The notes under the pieces were generated by a model. It was given only the letters and a program-made list of their open reading frames with translations, was not told where the DNA came from and made no database searches. Shown piece after piece: positions 10,930 to 22,417 of a stretch of 64,000 nt of DNA; position 1 is the stretch's first letter, and each line of letters opens with the position of its first letter. This DNA comes from Raphanus sativus (taxonomy: Eukaryota; Streptophyta; Magnoliopsida; Brassicales; Brassicaceae). The stretch lies in NCBI RefSeq assembly GCF_000801105.2, contig NC_079516.1, positions 4,154,001 to 4,218,000 on the forward strand. Reading direction: 5' to 3'. The translations under genes and the position numbers were made by a program.

Positions 10930-12295
10930 GAATGAGCACGTCCTATGTGATTTAGGTCTGCAAAACGAGAATAAATAAGAGAAGAATTAATTATTATTTC
11001 ACAATTTTCATTATTGAAAAAAAAAAATTCATTATTGAAAAAAACTATTTCAGTTTTGCAGTTGCTATTTTCATGTAATAAATTTTCTAGTACAAGAAAA
11101 AGGCATAAAATGGGTACAATGTGATGTCAGTTGGTGGAGTGGCAGGGCAGTGGGATTTTCACTGCTCTTTAGGCTCAAACTCCTATGACTCACGTGCTTC
11201 CCTCTATTTTATTTTCATTGTTAAAACTTTTTCATCAAAAACATTTATTGGAAAATCATAATAAGAGTTTTTCTTTCATGCGTTTTTGGAACTTTCGTTT
11301 TTTTTTTTGCATAAAGCTTGAATTATGTGACGGTAAAAGAAAAAAGGTCGAAGATAGGTATGGACCATATAGATGATGCTTATATTGTAGAACTTTTCCG
11401 AAATTAGCCAATATACCGTCTTTTTTATATATTTTGTTATAGACTACTAGCACACAGTTTGAAAGAGAAACGGGATACGAATAAAATGTAAAATAGCCAT
11501 ACTATATAATATAAATGGAGAACTATATGATCAAAAAGATTAGGTGCAGCACTCATTTTCGTTTTTATTCCTTAATAATGCTATTCTTTGTCATTATGGA
11601 GAGACATGGGTCAACTAGACAATCTGAAAGATTTGATCTTGCGACTATGTCAATCGGTCCATGCAGAAGGGACCATAATGGCCCAAGCATATGCTGAATT
11701 TGGAAAATATTGAACCAAATTATGTCATAAAAAATAGAATATAACGCATGATTGATATATTATATCACATTTTTTTTTTTGAAGAATGTTAAATTATTTA
11801 AAAAAATATATATAATCTTTTTCAGAAAAGCTTGCACAGTAACTCTTGAATCCTTTCTTCTCGTTTACTTTCTCTAAACCCAAAAAAACTTTGCAAGTAC
11901 TAGTAAACATGTCCCATCACTCTGACTTTACCAACATCATTGTCCTGAGTTATTCCACGATATCTATCTCCAAATCCCCAAATTGATACCACCAAGAGAC
12001 CTCTTTATAAACTATAAAATCATACATTTATATATAAAAGAATGTACGTAGTAGTTCCAGTGTCTCTGGTTTTCACTCGTTCTCCATTATTGACTTATTA
12101 ACGTTTAAGAAAGACACAAACAAGATGAATAAAATGTTACAAGGGGATCGCATATGCAAATTTTTGTTTTTAAAAGTAGTGTAATAAGTACCTTTTTCAC
12201 CATACGCACTATGCAGAAGAAAAGACCCGTCACAATCAAAAAGGCAAAGCAAAGCAAAAGGTGGGGATGACTCTTTTAAGGGGTCAACAACAAGC
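10930..12295. other. Intergenic DNA, no gene seen
   Basis: AT-rich sequence with short open frames lacking any recognisable domain, probably including the 3' untranslated region of the minus-strand gene that ends at 12296. Confidence 0.5.
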
Positions 12296-14113
12296 TCAAG
12301 AATCTTGAGGAGTCTCGAATCTGGTTGGTGTATCGATACCCGCCATACAACAAAGTCCACTGATCAAGATGAGAAGGAAAACGATTCCCTGCAAAAGAAG
12401 ACATAACGAGAGGCTTTTAGATAAAGAAAACATATGGAAAGCATATTAGTTTGATCCTAATCAAAGAGTGAAGTTCTAACCACTAGTATGCCCTCCAAAA
12501 GTGATGACTTAAATTTGCAGAGTTCGTCACAGGTTGTAGCAACACCAACGGTGCTGTTTCCTGTACCACTTTCAGCTAGAAACCTTTGGAGAGTTTTGTA
12601 AGATGTGTACCAATAAGGATCAGAGACATAAAGAGCTGTATATTTACTGCCAGATTGTTCTACGGAACTAACAAGCTCGGAGATGCTTTCACCTGCAGAA
12701 TAGGTCACAGAATTGTTTAACTTCTTTGTTCTCAAAAAATTATAACATTATTATGAAGCAATGATCTTTCAACTTACGCTCTGAGTGTGATTGACCCTTT
12801 GATTCAGAACCCTCGGAACAGAGCACAACCAAATCAGTTTCTCCCTCTTTCCTTGTTTCTTTTCTAGCAAGCAAATGATCCTGTCAATTATTTTTACTGA
12901 GTATATTAGGAGTGAATAACAGGTTGGAAGTAGTGAAATTGAAAACATGAATAGCAATGGACATTTACTTTGAAAGACTGAAGGTCTGATAGTTTCTGAA
13001 TCGTTCCATCCTCAACAAAGCAAGATTCAGAGAAGACAATATTGCCGGCTCCTACATTGTGAGGGCAAGCTTGCTTAAGCCCTGAAAGCAACAAACTCTC
13101 CATCCTTTCTTCCTCTGGCGCAGCAATGTATGGGAATGCCAATGAGAAGTTGGAAGATGTAAAGAGACCCTGTTGAAAAAAAAACAGATTTGGAGGGTTC
13201 AAGTATTGTGGAGGTTAAAATGAAACATCTTGGTAAGAGATTCTGCGTTTGTGGGGGCGGCAATATGTTCCCGAAGAAAACTTACACTCAATGTGTTGAC
13301 AAGGGAACTACTTTTGGAAGAAACATCAGAAGACAGTAGCTGCAGGAGGAACATAATATTAGTAAGCAAAGAAGATGCAGAAGAGAGTAGACCCCTTCAC
13401 TTTTTTTGTTTTTTGCAATACTAAACACATAAATTTCTTCACAATGAGAGAGATCCAAAAAGTTCATTCATTCATGCTAATGTTGTTAAAACGAAGCTCC
13501 TAACACCATTCACTCATACAGACTTAAGATAATAGCTCTGTCTATCGAGATAAGTTTCCTAATTTCCATAGATTAAAAAAAAAAAAAGAAGGTATCATTA
13601 CCTCTCTGCCGATGAAGACAAGTGCAACATCAACAACAGGCTGCTCAGTTTTCTTCTCAGAGCACTAAGACAAAGAATAAAACATTAAGACAATATGATT
13701 TGAAGAATTGAGATCTGAGTAAGATAAGAAGAAAGAGCATACAAGAATGTTGGACCATCCTCCTTGAGTGAAAACAGAGTCAACCAGATCCTTTCCAGAC
13801 ATGACCTGATAATTCACACCCTCATTCCCATCCCTAATTTTTATGAGAGAGTCAAATCAAACCAATCAAACCACTAATCTTAGCTCGAAAGTCTCAGGCT
13901 TTATCAAAAATTTTGAAATCGAAAATTATCTCAGAACACATCCAAAAGCAGAGACATTTGTGTGTATATAGATAGAGAGAGAGAGAGGAGGAGGCGTAAC
14001 TGGAGATGCGGAGACCAGAGGAAAGCAGGGACGGTGTTGGGAGAAGAAGCCAATCCGAATTCAATCGCAGAGAGAGTCACCAGAAGCGCGAGCATACCGA
14101 TTTGCATCTTCAT
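12296..14113 (-). CDS. V-ATPase subunit S1/BIG1-like type I membrane protein
   Basis: Homologue of the Arabidopsis gene next to MIR169A (At3g13410 by synteny), a type I membrane protein of the endomembrane system distantly like V-ATPase accessory subunit S1 and yeast BIG1. Eight exons join in frame: 14113-14001, 13833-13743, 13664-13602, 13339-13286, 13169-12969, 12880-12778, 12692-12481, 12388-12296, giving 309 residues. A signal peptide (residues 1-24) is followed by PAFLWSPH, typical of the S1/BIG1 group; then a luminal domain rich in Ser and Cys; a single hydrophobic helix GIVFLLILISGLCC and a short cytosolic tail ending ETPQDS. The start at 14113 (MKMQIGM) was chosen because the signal peptide follows directly; an in-frame ATG lies one codon upstream. 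Biochemical role in plants is unclear. Confidence 0.85.
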
Positions 14114-14477
14114 CATAATTAATATCTTCACCTCGTTTGAATAATCAATCAAATTATATTTTTCGCGATCGGAATCGAGAGAGAGAGATCAATAATTCAA
14201 ACAAAAGAGGACAGACTCGTCGTCATCGTATCTCCCAATCCTCAAATCAAATCTGAGCGACTAAGGAGGAGACGACGACGACGTTTCATGAAGGAGAAAT
14301 CAGTAACCGGTTTTGGTTTAGTTAGGATATAACCGGTAAGGCGTCTTGGGTCAGAATGGGCTTTTATATATGCTCCCTTCACGGGCCGTATACAAACATA
14401 CAGCTCCTCACTCCTATTAGTTGTCATGTTACTACTGTATATGTTAGTTATTGCCACTTTTGTACAAGTAGATATTA

Positions 14478-14766
14478 GGGCATCTCTATTGGAGGTTCAA
14501 ACTTCAGGCTCTCACAGTTTTCAAAAAGAAAAAAACATTAAAATAATTGTGGGGCCCATTAAAATTATAAACCTGTCTCGCGAAAGTTCATCTGTATGAA
14601 CATGTATCTTAACTATTCTGCGGGCCCCACGACACGTGGCGGCCCGCAGTTGGTTCAATAATTATTTATTTTTTTCTTTTAGAAAAAAAAGTTGAACAGT
14701 AAAAAAAAAAAATAATAATTTTTTTTTTGGTGAACCTCTCTATGAGGTTCACAGATGGAGATGCTC
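14478..14766. mobile_element. Tourist-like (PIF/Harbinger) MITE
   Basis: 289-bp element with inverted ends GGGCATCTC and GAGATGCTC, flanked on both sides by TTA (14475-14477, 14767-14769), the PIF/Harbinger target duplication. Internal GC-rich patches with GGGCCC palindromes lie in AT-rich DNA. It sits about 360 bp upstream of the BIG1-like gene. Confidence 0.82.
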
Positions 14767-15815
14767 TTATGTGTTGTATGTAAGTTAATGGGAGAAGTTA
14801 ACGTAACTATTATGTTTATGAATAATTATGTTTATGTATGTTTGTTCTTATCGACATATAAAATTGGTTACACTATTATATGTCATGCTACTAAAGAATT
14901 TAAATAATAGAGAAGGATTTTGCGATGAAACAAGGTTATATTAATTATTGAAGTAGAAATCTTAAACGAAAGTTACGTGGAAAAATAGATTTCTTCATGC
15001 TACTAAGAAAATTGGTTATGCTATTATAGGTCAAGATACTAAAGAATTTTTAAATCAAAGAGAAAAACAGGCAAATCGATTGAGGCGGAAATCCTAATCG
15101 AAAGTTATGCGAGAAAATGAATGTTTATTCCTAGAATCTCATACCAACAGATGCAAGATGGCATTTCAAACTGAAAAATCTTAATTTCCTATACGATTTT
15201 GCTATCCAATGACTATAACCAAGAGTTAAAGTCAAAACTTAAAAAAAGTTGGTATATTTGCCATATCTAGTCTTACAATTATACGCCGCATTATCAAACA
15301 ACTATAGAACTTCAGATTTTTAAAACATAAAAGCAATAGTGTTCTACAAAATATTATATATCAAGAATTTTCAATAATACATGATATATAAAAAAAGAGG
15401 TTAAATTCACACTCATGAATGCTAAAGTACTCAAATTTGATGTTTATCTAGGAATATATTTGATATTCAGCTGACTATCAATAATATGATTGGTATTGTG
15501 TAACATTAATATTTGAATTGTGTTATTTTAGTTTTTCTTAAAACAATAGAAACAATATAAAGAGTTCACATTTTTATATGTTTCCATTAACTACAACTAA
15601 TATTATTTTGAAAAATAAATTAAAGTGAAGTATTTGTTAAAAAAAATATATATACTATTAAAAACTGTGATTATTGAAATAAAAATATTATTCAAATTTA
15701 TGGAAGAAAACATATCATTATTACTAAAATAAGTCACCAACATATACTGAAAAATCCAAGAAATAATGTGATTTTTAATTCTTTTTATATATTTATGAAA
15801 TTAAAACATCAAATA

Positions 15816-15846
15816 AAATCCGTGCAACGCATGAGTCCATATCTAG
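15816..15846 (+). mobile_element. Helitron 3' terminus
   Basis: Hairpin CGTGC-AAC-GCATG, then GAGTCCATATCTAG followed by T at 15847. A short stem-loop about 10 bases before a terminal CTAG inserted at A/T is the classic Helitron 3' end. The 5' end was not found, so element length is unknown. Confidence 0.6.
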
Positions 15847-16289
15847 TATAATAATAAAATTTGGTTTGTTTTTTAATTTAATTTATAGGTAGGTGTTTTC
15901 CTGCAATATATACAGTAATAAAATTTTAAATTAATTTATATTTAATAATAAAATTTTATTGATATTTTTGATTTTATTATTTTCTACCAATATTCCAATA
16001 TAGATTTTATTTTAATTATACATAAAATTAAGATAAAATAAAATATTTTGTTTATTTTAAACTTGCATTTACTAGAGATATATAGTAGAAAAGTTTCGTT
16101 TTTCTTCTTCTAATTGCTAAGGCAATTGTGATTATACATAGAAAGTTTCCATTTTGTTTTTGTCTAATTGCTAAGGCAATTGTGAATAAGAAAATTGTAA
16201 TTCTGTAGATTATAAATACGAGAGGTGTACATTGAATCGACTGGAGAGATAGGGAGATTAAACAGTGTTTAATTATTGCTTTTTGTGTT

Positions 16290-16306
16290 TTTTTTTTTTT
16301 GCTAAA
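16290..16306 (-). mobile_element. Tiny poly(T) insertion with 13-bp target duplication
   Basis: TGCTTTTTGTGTT occurs at 16277-16289 and again, perfectly, at 16307-16319; between lie 11 T and GCTAAA. It lies about 100 bases before the TrpRS start codon, so probably in its leader. Confidence 0.6.
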
Positions 16307-16405
16307 TGCTTTTTGTGTTATTCTCTTCGTGCTTTGAATAACAAAGCAAAAGTGTTGGTGTTTCAGATTTTTAACATCTCTAAGTAGGAGTCTTCAATTT
16401 CACCG

Positions 16406-18480
16406 ATGGAGACGAAAGAGTTGTTGGATGAGAATCTGAGCTTGAAACAGGAGATCAAACGGTTGTCGGATGAGAATCTGAGCTTGAAACAGTTGTTTGA
16501 TGAGAAACAAAGCTCCTCGAAACAGGAGATCAAACAACAGTCCTCGTCGGATGATGATGAGAGAGAGACTGAATCACCATCATCATCATCATCATCAGAG
16601 CAGCAAACCGTGACACCCTGGTCTGTCCGCGGCAAAATCATCGATCACGAGAAGGTGATCAAACAGTTTGGCTGCAAGAAGATAGACGAGCCGCTCATCG
16701 ATCGTGTCGAAAGACTCACTTGCCGTCGAGCTCACGTCTTCCTCCGCCGTGGTGTCTTCTTCGCCCACAGGGATCTTGATAAAATCTTGGACCGTTACGA
16801 GAGAGGAGACAAGTTCTACCTTTACACTGGGAGAGGACCTTCGTCAGAATCTTTGCATTTAGGGCATTTGATTCCTTTCTTGTTTACCAAGTACTTGCAG
16901 GAGGCTTTCAAGGTCCCCCTCGTTATACAGATTACGGACGATGAAGAAAAAATCTGGAAGAAGTTAAACAAGGAGGAGAGTAAAAGACTCGGCAGAGAGA
17001 ACGTGAAAGATATCATTGCTTGCGGTTTCGATGCCTCGAATACCTTTGTTTTCTCCAGCTACGCCACTGTTGGCGGTGCGTTGTATGAGAATCTGGTGGA
17101 GATTGCGGATTGCATCACGGTTAACAAGGCTAACTCCACTTTCGGCTTTACCGGCGAAGTTTCTACCGCGAAAATGATCTTCCCTTCTGTTCAGGCAGCT
17201 CCATCTTTTTCTAGCTCGTTCCCACACTTGTTCCCTGCCAAAAAAAATATCCCTTGCTTGATTCCCTGTGCAATTGACCAGGTTTGCTGTTTTTTCTCAC
17301 GTTGGAACTTAGCCTCCGTATCTATTATATTAAGTATATTATATCCCACATCGGAAATTCTAAGAAACATTAAATAATATATAAAAAGTTAGGGTCAATT
17401 CACTAATCACCAGTTGATTTTAAGTTGAAAGTCTATAATTAACCCGAATCTAACATCTACCACTGAGTTTTTGATAATAATAAAATGGTCGGTTTTGGTT
17501 TTTGTTTTGTTCAGGATCCCTACTTCAGGCTGACTCGTGATGTTGCAGCTCGGTTAGAGTTTATAAAGCCTGCTCTGATTGAGTCAAAGTTTCTTCCTGC
17601 GTTGCGGGCAAGTGTTTTCTTAACTAGTCTTAAAAGGATATTTTTACAAGTTTAAAATTCATGCTTTCACACTATTTGAATATATACCCTTTTTTTTTAT
17701 TTCTTGCAGGGAAATAATGGGAAAATGTCAGCAAGTGATCCAAATTCCGCTATTTATATGAATGATAGCAATGCCCACATTGAAAAAAATGTGAGTTTGT
17801 TTTTCTTTGGTTCTGATTCCACGTCAGAGACATGATGAAATAAGAGCATTGCTTCCACTAATCTTGATGATATTTTTTTAACATGCAGATAAAGAGTTCT
17901 GTTAGTGGTGGGCGAGATAACAAGGAAGATCAAAAAAAATATGGAGCAAATCTGAAGGTTACCAAATTCTCTTTTGTTTAGGCACATTGATCCGATCCCT
18001 TATTGGTTTTAGTGCTATAAGAAAACTTTAACAAGTCTCTGTTTTTCTTCTTTTTTTTTTCACAGGAAGACATACCGTTTCAGTATTTGAGTTTCTTCCT
18101 CGAAGATGATGCCGAACTTGAACACATAAAGAAGGTAAATTAGCTTTCATATACTTGCCTCGAGTTTTCCATTACCGAGAATGATGAAGTTGCTTGATGA
18201 GATTGAAAGATATAATACATTGTTTTCAGGAGTATGGAGAAGGACGAATGTTAACCGGAACAGTAAAGAATCGTCTCACCCAAGTTGTGATAGAAATTGT
18301 TGAGAGACACCGCAGGGCTCGAGCTGCTGTTACTGAAGAGGTAAAAAGAAAGTTCGATTTAATTTAAACTTCTTTTTTTTATTAGACGTTTTTTTTATTG
18401 ATTTTTCTTTTCTTCTTCTATATAATCAGATGGTCGATGCGTTCATGGCTGTGAGACCTCTCCCATACATGTTTGAGTAA
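16406..18480 (+). CDS. Tryptophanyl-tRNA synthetase, cytosolic type, diverged paralogue
   Basis: Class Ic aminoacyl-tRNA synthetase charging tRNA-Trp, eukaryotic cytosolic type. Seven exons (16406-17281, 17515-17607, 17710-17790, 17889-17957, 18066-18134, 18230-18340, 18430-18480) give 449 residues, about 45-50 more than the Arabidopsis cytosolic enzyme as I remember it. Residues 1-70 are an extra N-terminus with the motif DENLSLKQ twice and acidic/serine runs. The catalytic core is intact: [15 protein letters not shown] with HLGH at 151-154, [19 protein letters not shown], and KMSAS at 328-332; the C-terminus RPLPYMFE is conserved. The segment [20 protein letters not shown] differs clearly from usual plant versions. 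Intron 2 has a GC donor (GCAAGT). The Arabidopsis cytosolic TrpRS lies elsewhere on chromosome 3, so this is a transposed copy, not a retrocopy, as introns are kept. Whether expressed is unknown. Confidence 0.88.
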
Positions 18481-18956
18481 ATTCTAAGCCTCTGTAGTAG
18501 TCTCCTGAGCACAGTTGCGCCTTTGTCACAGTTGCCTATCCTGTGACACCATTGTCCCCCTGGAGTGTTGTTGTTATTAGAAACCTGTTTGTTCTTTTTT
18601 ATGACTTTTCCCATCTAAATTTTATAACTGATATTTTTATTTATATGCATTGTAATAATCATAAAAATTATAAGCTCTTACAATCTTTTGGTATCAGGGT
18701 CACAAGATCCTGCAGATCATAAACGTCGACCCAGTTATAATATTAAAACTGAATATGCCAAATACTACTCTTTTTCATGCTATCAGTTACATTCTGATCT
18801 TCTTCTCTTTTGTTCTTCTTCTTGTCATCTCTCACTCTCAGCGCATTCTTAATTTGCTACAATCTTTAAGAGGTCCGTAAAAACAGCAAATTCACAAGAA
18901 ATTTCGTTTAATCACAAATGAAAAAAGTGGTTATTGGGTTAATGTTTATTGGCGAC

Positions 18957-19044
18957 GAGTGTGGACAAGGAGGCGTCACCGGTGTCGTTTGTGAAGCAGT
19001 TTTCGAGGTCTTTGTCATCGTTTATGGAGAAACAGTGGCGATGA
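18957..19044 (+). pseudogene. 3' fragment of the HemK2 methyltransferase gene (copy A)
   Basis: The last 29 codons and stop of the gene at 20908-21663 are repeated here without visible change, and the match runs on into about 45 bases of 3' flank; more diverged similarity reaches about 19131. No catalytic region is present. It is the relic of a tandem copy, or a recent conversion from the intact gene. A related phrase (GGTTAATGTTTATT) also occurs just before this fragment and near 20007. Confidence 0.8.
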
Positions 19045-19428
19045 AATGATGTCAGGAGCTTTCTTTGTTGAGACAACTTGCCATGTTAGCATCTGTTAAT
19101 CGTGAATTTTTCTAGTGTTCGATGGTTATTTTGACTGATATAAATATTTGTGAATAATACATTTATATTACATTATTTGAAGGTAATTGATCTATACATT
19201 TATCACAATACATTATTCCAAACTTGTGTTGGTAATTGCATGCCAAAAAAATACTTGAAAAAATAGTCCGACAATTGAAACATAATATGTACAACGATAT
19301 GATTATGATAATGATAATAATAATAATAACATATTACAGAGTGCATAATCTTTGTCTATATGTAAATATAGTATCAGAAATCACTTATTAGGATTCTTGG
19401 GTTAATGTTAGTTTAACACCATAAGGTT

Positions 19429-19674
19429 TTAATCTTGACGGCAATGTTGACTTTTCTGGCAACCACGACGATAGTCGTGAGCGGGTGTACGAGTTTTCTC
19501 CTTGGAATCGGGAACCTGACATCCGGGTGGCGGGTTAGGACCCAAGCAACGGTTAAACACCCCTGGATCTAAATGCTTACCCGACACTTCTGCTGCATTT
19601 CCTATTATCACGACACTACAAATCACCAATAAGCAAATCATCAAAGTTTTCATGATTATCCTCCTCTTATTCAA
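19429..19674 (-). CDS. RALF-like cysteine-rich signalling peptide
   Basis: 81-residue precursor of the RALF-like family (rapid alkalinization factor; secreted ligands of CrRLK1L/FERONIA-type receptors). A hydrophobic signal peptide (about residues 8-28, ending GNAAE) precedes a short mature peptide with the four cysteines in RALF order: CLGPNPPPGC, then YRRGCQKSQHC near the C-terminus. It lacks the N-terminal YISY motif and dibasic S1P site of long RALFs, so it belongs with the short, diverged RALFs often expressed in reproductive tissue. The start is the first Met (MNKRRIIMKTL); Met8 is an alternative. A TATA box lies 57 bases upstream. No matching gene is known to me at this Arabidopsis position. 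Confidence 0.82.
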   Translation of the reverse strand: MNKRRIIMKTLMICLLVICSVVIIGNAAEVSGKHLDPGVFNRCLGPNPPPGCQVPDSKEKTRTPAHDYRRGCQKSQHCRQD

Positions 19675-19730
19675 AAATAAATTTTAATCTTGTGTTTTTT
19701 TTTTAAATGTTTTTCTTCGGATTACAAGGG

Positions 19731-19738
19731 TTTATATA
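19731..19738 (-). promoter_or_regulatory. TATA box of the RALF-like gene
   Basis: TATATAAA on the minus strand, 57 bases upstream of the ATG at 19674; supports this being an expressed small gene. Confidence 0.5.
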
Positions 19739-20358
19739 GATAGTTCATATCTATTTTTATAAACCAGTGTAGATAAAATTTTCCTTCTCCGTTTCCATAA
19801 TTAAGAATTACCTCCTAAATCAAGTATACAGATTTATTTTTTTAGTAATATATTTTTAGAGCATAGAGAATCGCAAACAAAAAAAAAAGGGTAAAACCCA
19901 TAAACTCTGTCGTTTTTTTTTTCTTTTTAAAGAAACTCTGTTGTTAATATTAGAAAGTAACCAAATGACTAAAACATGAAGGTTTCAGGAAAACCAGTGA
20001 TTATTGGGTTAATGTTTATTAGCGAAGAGGAAAATGTTTCGCCCCATCAACTTGATGGCATCAAGCGAACGCCGGGGATAAAACAGTGGCAGTGGTAGTG
20101 AACTTGGCTTAGCTTGGAATAGTTTTTTTTTTTTCGTATACTCAAATGAGTACAACATGAAGGTTTCAGTAAAATGCTTACCTTTCTTTAATGATGTTTT
20201 CTTCCTCTTTGAAGAAGACCTGTCGCAACATCAGAAGAGGAATCTATGAAAAATAAATTACTGTAAAATGAGTCGAACTCGAAGGTTAATCAAAAAGTTG
20301 TTATCATCTAAAGCGATGAACCGGGGTACATCTTCACGAATCACGATCATCATCTCTA

Positions 20359-20390
20359 GGGGTGGGGGGGTGGGGGGGGGGGGGGGGGGG
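20359..20390 (+). repeat. G-tract (potential G-quadruplex)
   Basis: 32 bases that are all G except two T, ending in 19 consecutive G, in otherwise AT-rich DNA about 300 bases before the HemK2 leader. Such a run could fold as a quadruplex, and its exact length is the kind of feature assemblies get wrong. Confidence 0.85.
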
Positions 20391-20907
20391 CTGACTCTCT
20401 ACCGAATAGTCTAACATGTACTAACCCATTAAGGGCTTTTAGGCCCATTACACGGCCCATTCTTAACTCAACTGATTAGATATTTAGATGTAACGGAATA
20501 TTCAATCATTATCCTATTTATAATGAAAGTTTTGGGGGCTAAAGTGTAATTTAGAGAAACTCAAAAGGCATTTTCTCAACCTTATTCATTCCGCCGTCAC
20601 CGTCGCCGTCGGTGAAATCTACCCTCCTCGAAGATACCCGAATACTACCCAAAAGCTCGATTCTTTAACACTTTCTCGGGATCATCCTCAATCCTCAGTG
20701 GGTAAAAAAACTCTCTTTTTCTCTTACTAGAACTTCTTCAAGACTCTGTTTTTGATTAATCTCTTGTAAAATCGTATTCATGTCTGATGAATCGTAAAGT
20801 TTCAAACTTTCTAGTTTTTAAAATGATTTTGCTTTTAAAGACACAATTCTCAAAGTTCCAACCTTTTTCTAACTACTGTCTGTCTGGTTTATTATTATAG
20901 CCTGTCA

Positions 20908-21663
20908 ATGTCCAAGATGACGTCATCAAGAACCGCTGACATCATGCGTGTGAGCTCGCATCGTGAGGTCTACGACCCCTGCGACGACTCATTCGCTCTA
21001 GTCGACGCACTACTCGCCGACCAAACCAACTTAATAAACCACAACCCTAAACTCTGTATGGAGATCGGCTGCGGAAGCGGATACGTCATCACTTCCCTCA
21101 TCCTCCTCCTCAAAGACAATCTCCCCAACGTTCATTACATTGCCACAGACACGAACCCCATCGCCGCACGTGCGACGAACGAGACTCTGCAAGCTCACGG
21201 CGTCTCTGCCGAGATTGTATGCACGGACATAGCTTCTTGTCTGGAGGAGAGGCTCGCCGGGTGTGTAGACGTGGTGGTGGTGAACCCTCCTTATGTCCCC
21301 ACGCCTGAGTACGAGGTTGGTGTTGAAGGGATAGCCTCTGCTTGGGCGGGAGGGGAGAACGGGAGGAGTGTTATCGATAGAGTGTTGCCTGTGGTTGATG
21401 GTTTGCTTTCTGAAAAGGGTTGGTTCTACTTGGTGACGTTGACTTCGAACTACCCGTCTGAGATTTGTTTGGTGATGAGGAAGAGAGGTTACGCGTCGAG
21501 GATCGTGGTGCAGAGGTCGACGGAGGAGGAGAATCTTATTATTCTTAAGTTCTGGAGGGAGGAAGAGGAGGTGGAGAGTGTGGACAAGGAGGCGTCACCG
21601 GTGTCGTTTGTGAAGCAGTTTTCGAGGTCTTTGTCATCGTTTATGGAGAAACAGTGGCGATGA
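20908..21663 (+). CDS. HemK2/N6AMT1-type protein glutamine methyltransferase
   Basis: S-adenosylmethionine-dependent class I methyltransferase of the HemK2 (Mtq2/N6AMT1) type, which in yeast and mammals methylates the GGQ glutamine of release factor eRF1 with a TRM112 partner. Single coding exon of 251 residues. Motif I is MEIGCGSGYV (residues about 51-60), an acidic motif follows in YIATDTNP, and the catalytic NPPY is in VVVVNPPYVPTPEYE (about 127-141). The start is Met1 (MSKMTSSRT), with Met4 as alternative. An intron at about 20702-20900 lies in the 5' leader, its acceptor just before the ATG region. Synteny fits At3g13440. Two broken copies lie at 18957-19044 and 32537-32865. Confidence 0.9.
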   Translation: MSKMTSSRTADIMRVSSHREVYDPCDDSFALVDALLADQTNLINHNPKLCMEIGCGSGYVITSLILLLKDNLPNVHYIATDTNPIAARATNETLQAHGVSAEIVCTDIASCLEERLAGCVDVVVVNPPYVPTPEYEVGVEGIASAWAGGENGRSVIDRVLPVVDGLLSEKGWFYLVTLTSNYPSEICLVMRKRGYASRIVVQRSTEEENLIILKFWREEEEVESVDKEASPVSFVKQFSRSLSSFMEKQWR

Positions 21664-21699
21664 AATGATGTCAGGAGCTTTCTTTGTTGAGACAACTTG

Positions 21700-22417
21700 A
21701 CATGTATTTTTTTCTAGTGTTCGATTGTTATGAAAATCCGGTTCTGTGTTGGTCTATCGGTTTTGTAGATTACTAATACGAATTTGATTACAACTGCTTA
21801 GTAAAAGTTTATATATAATCGAACATGATTACAAATTTACAGTTGCAAATGGATTGAGAAAACACTTGATATTGTTTTATGAACTTGAATATTCTCTACT
21901 CTGGTGTATATAAAAAAAACTTGAATATTGATTTTTCATCACTCCTTGCTCTTCTGCCATGTCATAGGAATCCTACAATTGCAAAGCCTTTGAGAATCAT
22001 CAAATAGATCAAGAAGATCCAGTTTCAGTAAGCAACTCGCCTTTAATTTTTCTCATCTTGTTCAATAAATGGTTCAGTTCATGCGTAACATTCAGGGTCC
22101 GATTGGAAACTTCAGCGGAGTAAATCAGAGTAAATAGGAGAAAAAATAAAGTGGAAAGCATTAATTATTTTAATATTACTCTAGTTGTTTTTTCTTTTGG
22201 TCAACAACATATGTTACTCTAGTTTACTCTGCATTATTCTAGAGTAAAAAGGTGGTGGGAAATCAATAAAAATTAAAAACCAAGCAATTAGTTTGCTTTC
22301 TAGCGCAACTTAGTGGAAACAATTTCTTACCTTTTTCATTCTGATTGGATGTATTTCAGTGGGATTCAGAGTAAAAAGTATTTACTCCAAAATTTATTAC
22401 TACAATACCATCCAATT
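21700..22417. other. HemK2 3' flank and unclassified repeat-like DNA
   Basis: The first about 380 bases match, with divergence, the flank of the broken copy at 32866-33310, marking the duplicated unit. From about 22097 (GATTGGAAACTTCAGCGGAG) the sequence has repeated AGAGTAAA phrases and looks transposon-derived; no ends were identified. Confidence 0.45.
22187..22210 (-). mobile_element. Tiny poly(T)-rich insertion with 14-bp duplication
   Basis: ATATTACTCTAGTT (22173-22186) and ATGTTACTCTAGTT (22211-22224) flank 24 bases beginning GTTTTTTCTTTTGGTCAAC. One mismatch between the duplications. Confidence 0.45.

Larger units (their letters stand above)
14770..16405. other. Intergenic DNA upstream of the TrpRS paralogue
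   Basis: AT-rich. A Helitron 3' end lies at 15816-15846. The last 300 bases include a short duplicated motif (CTAATTGCTAAGGCAATTGT at about 16110 and 16164) and the likely leader of the TrpRS gene. Confidence 0.5.
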
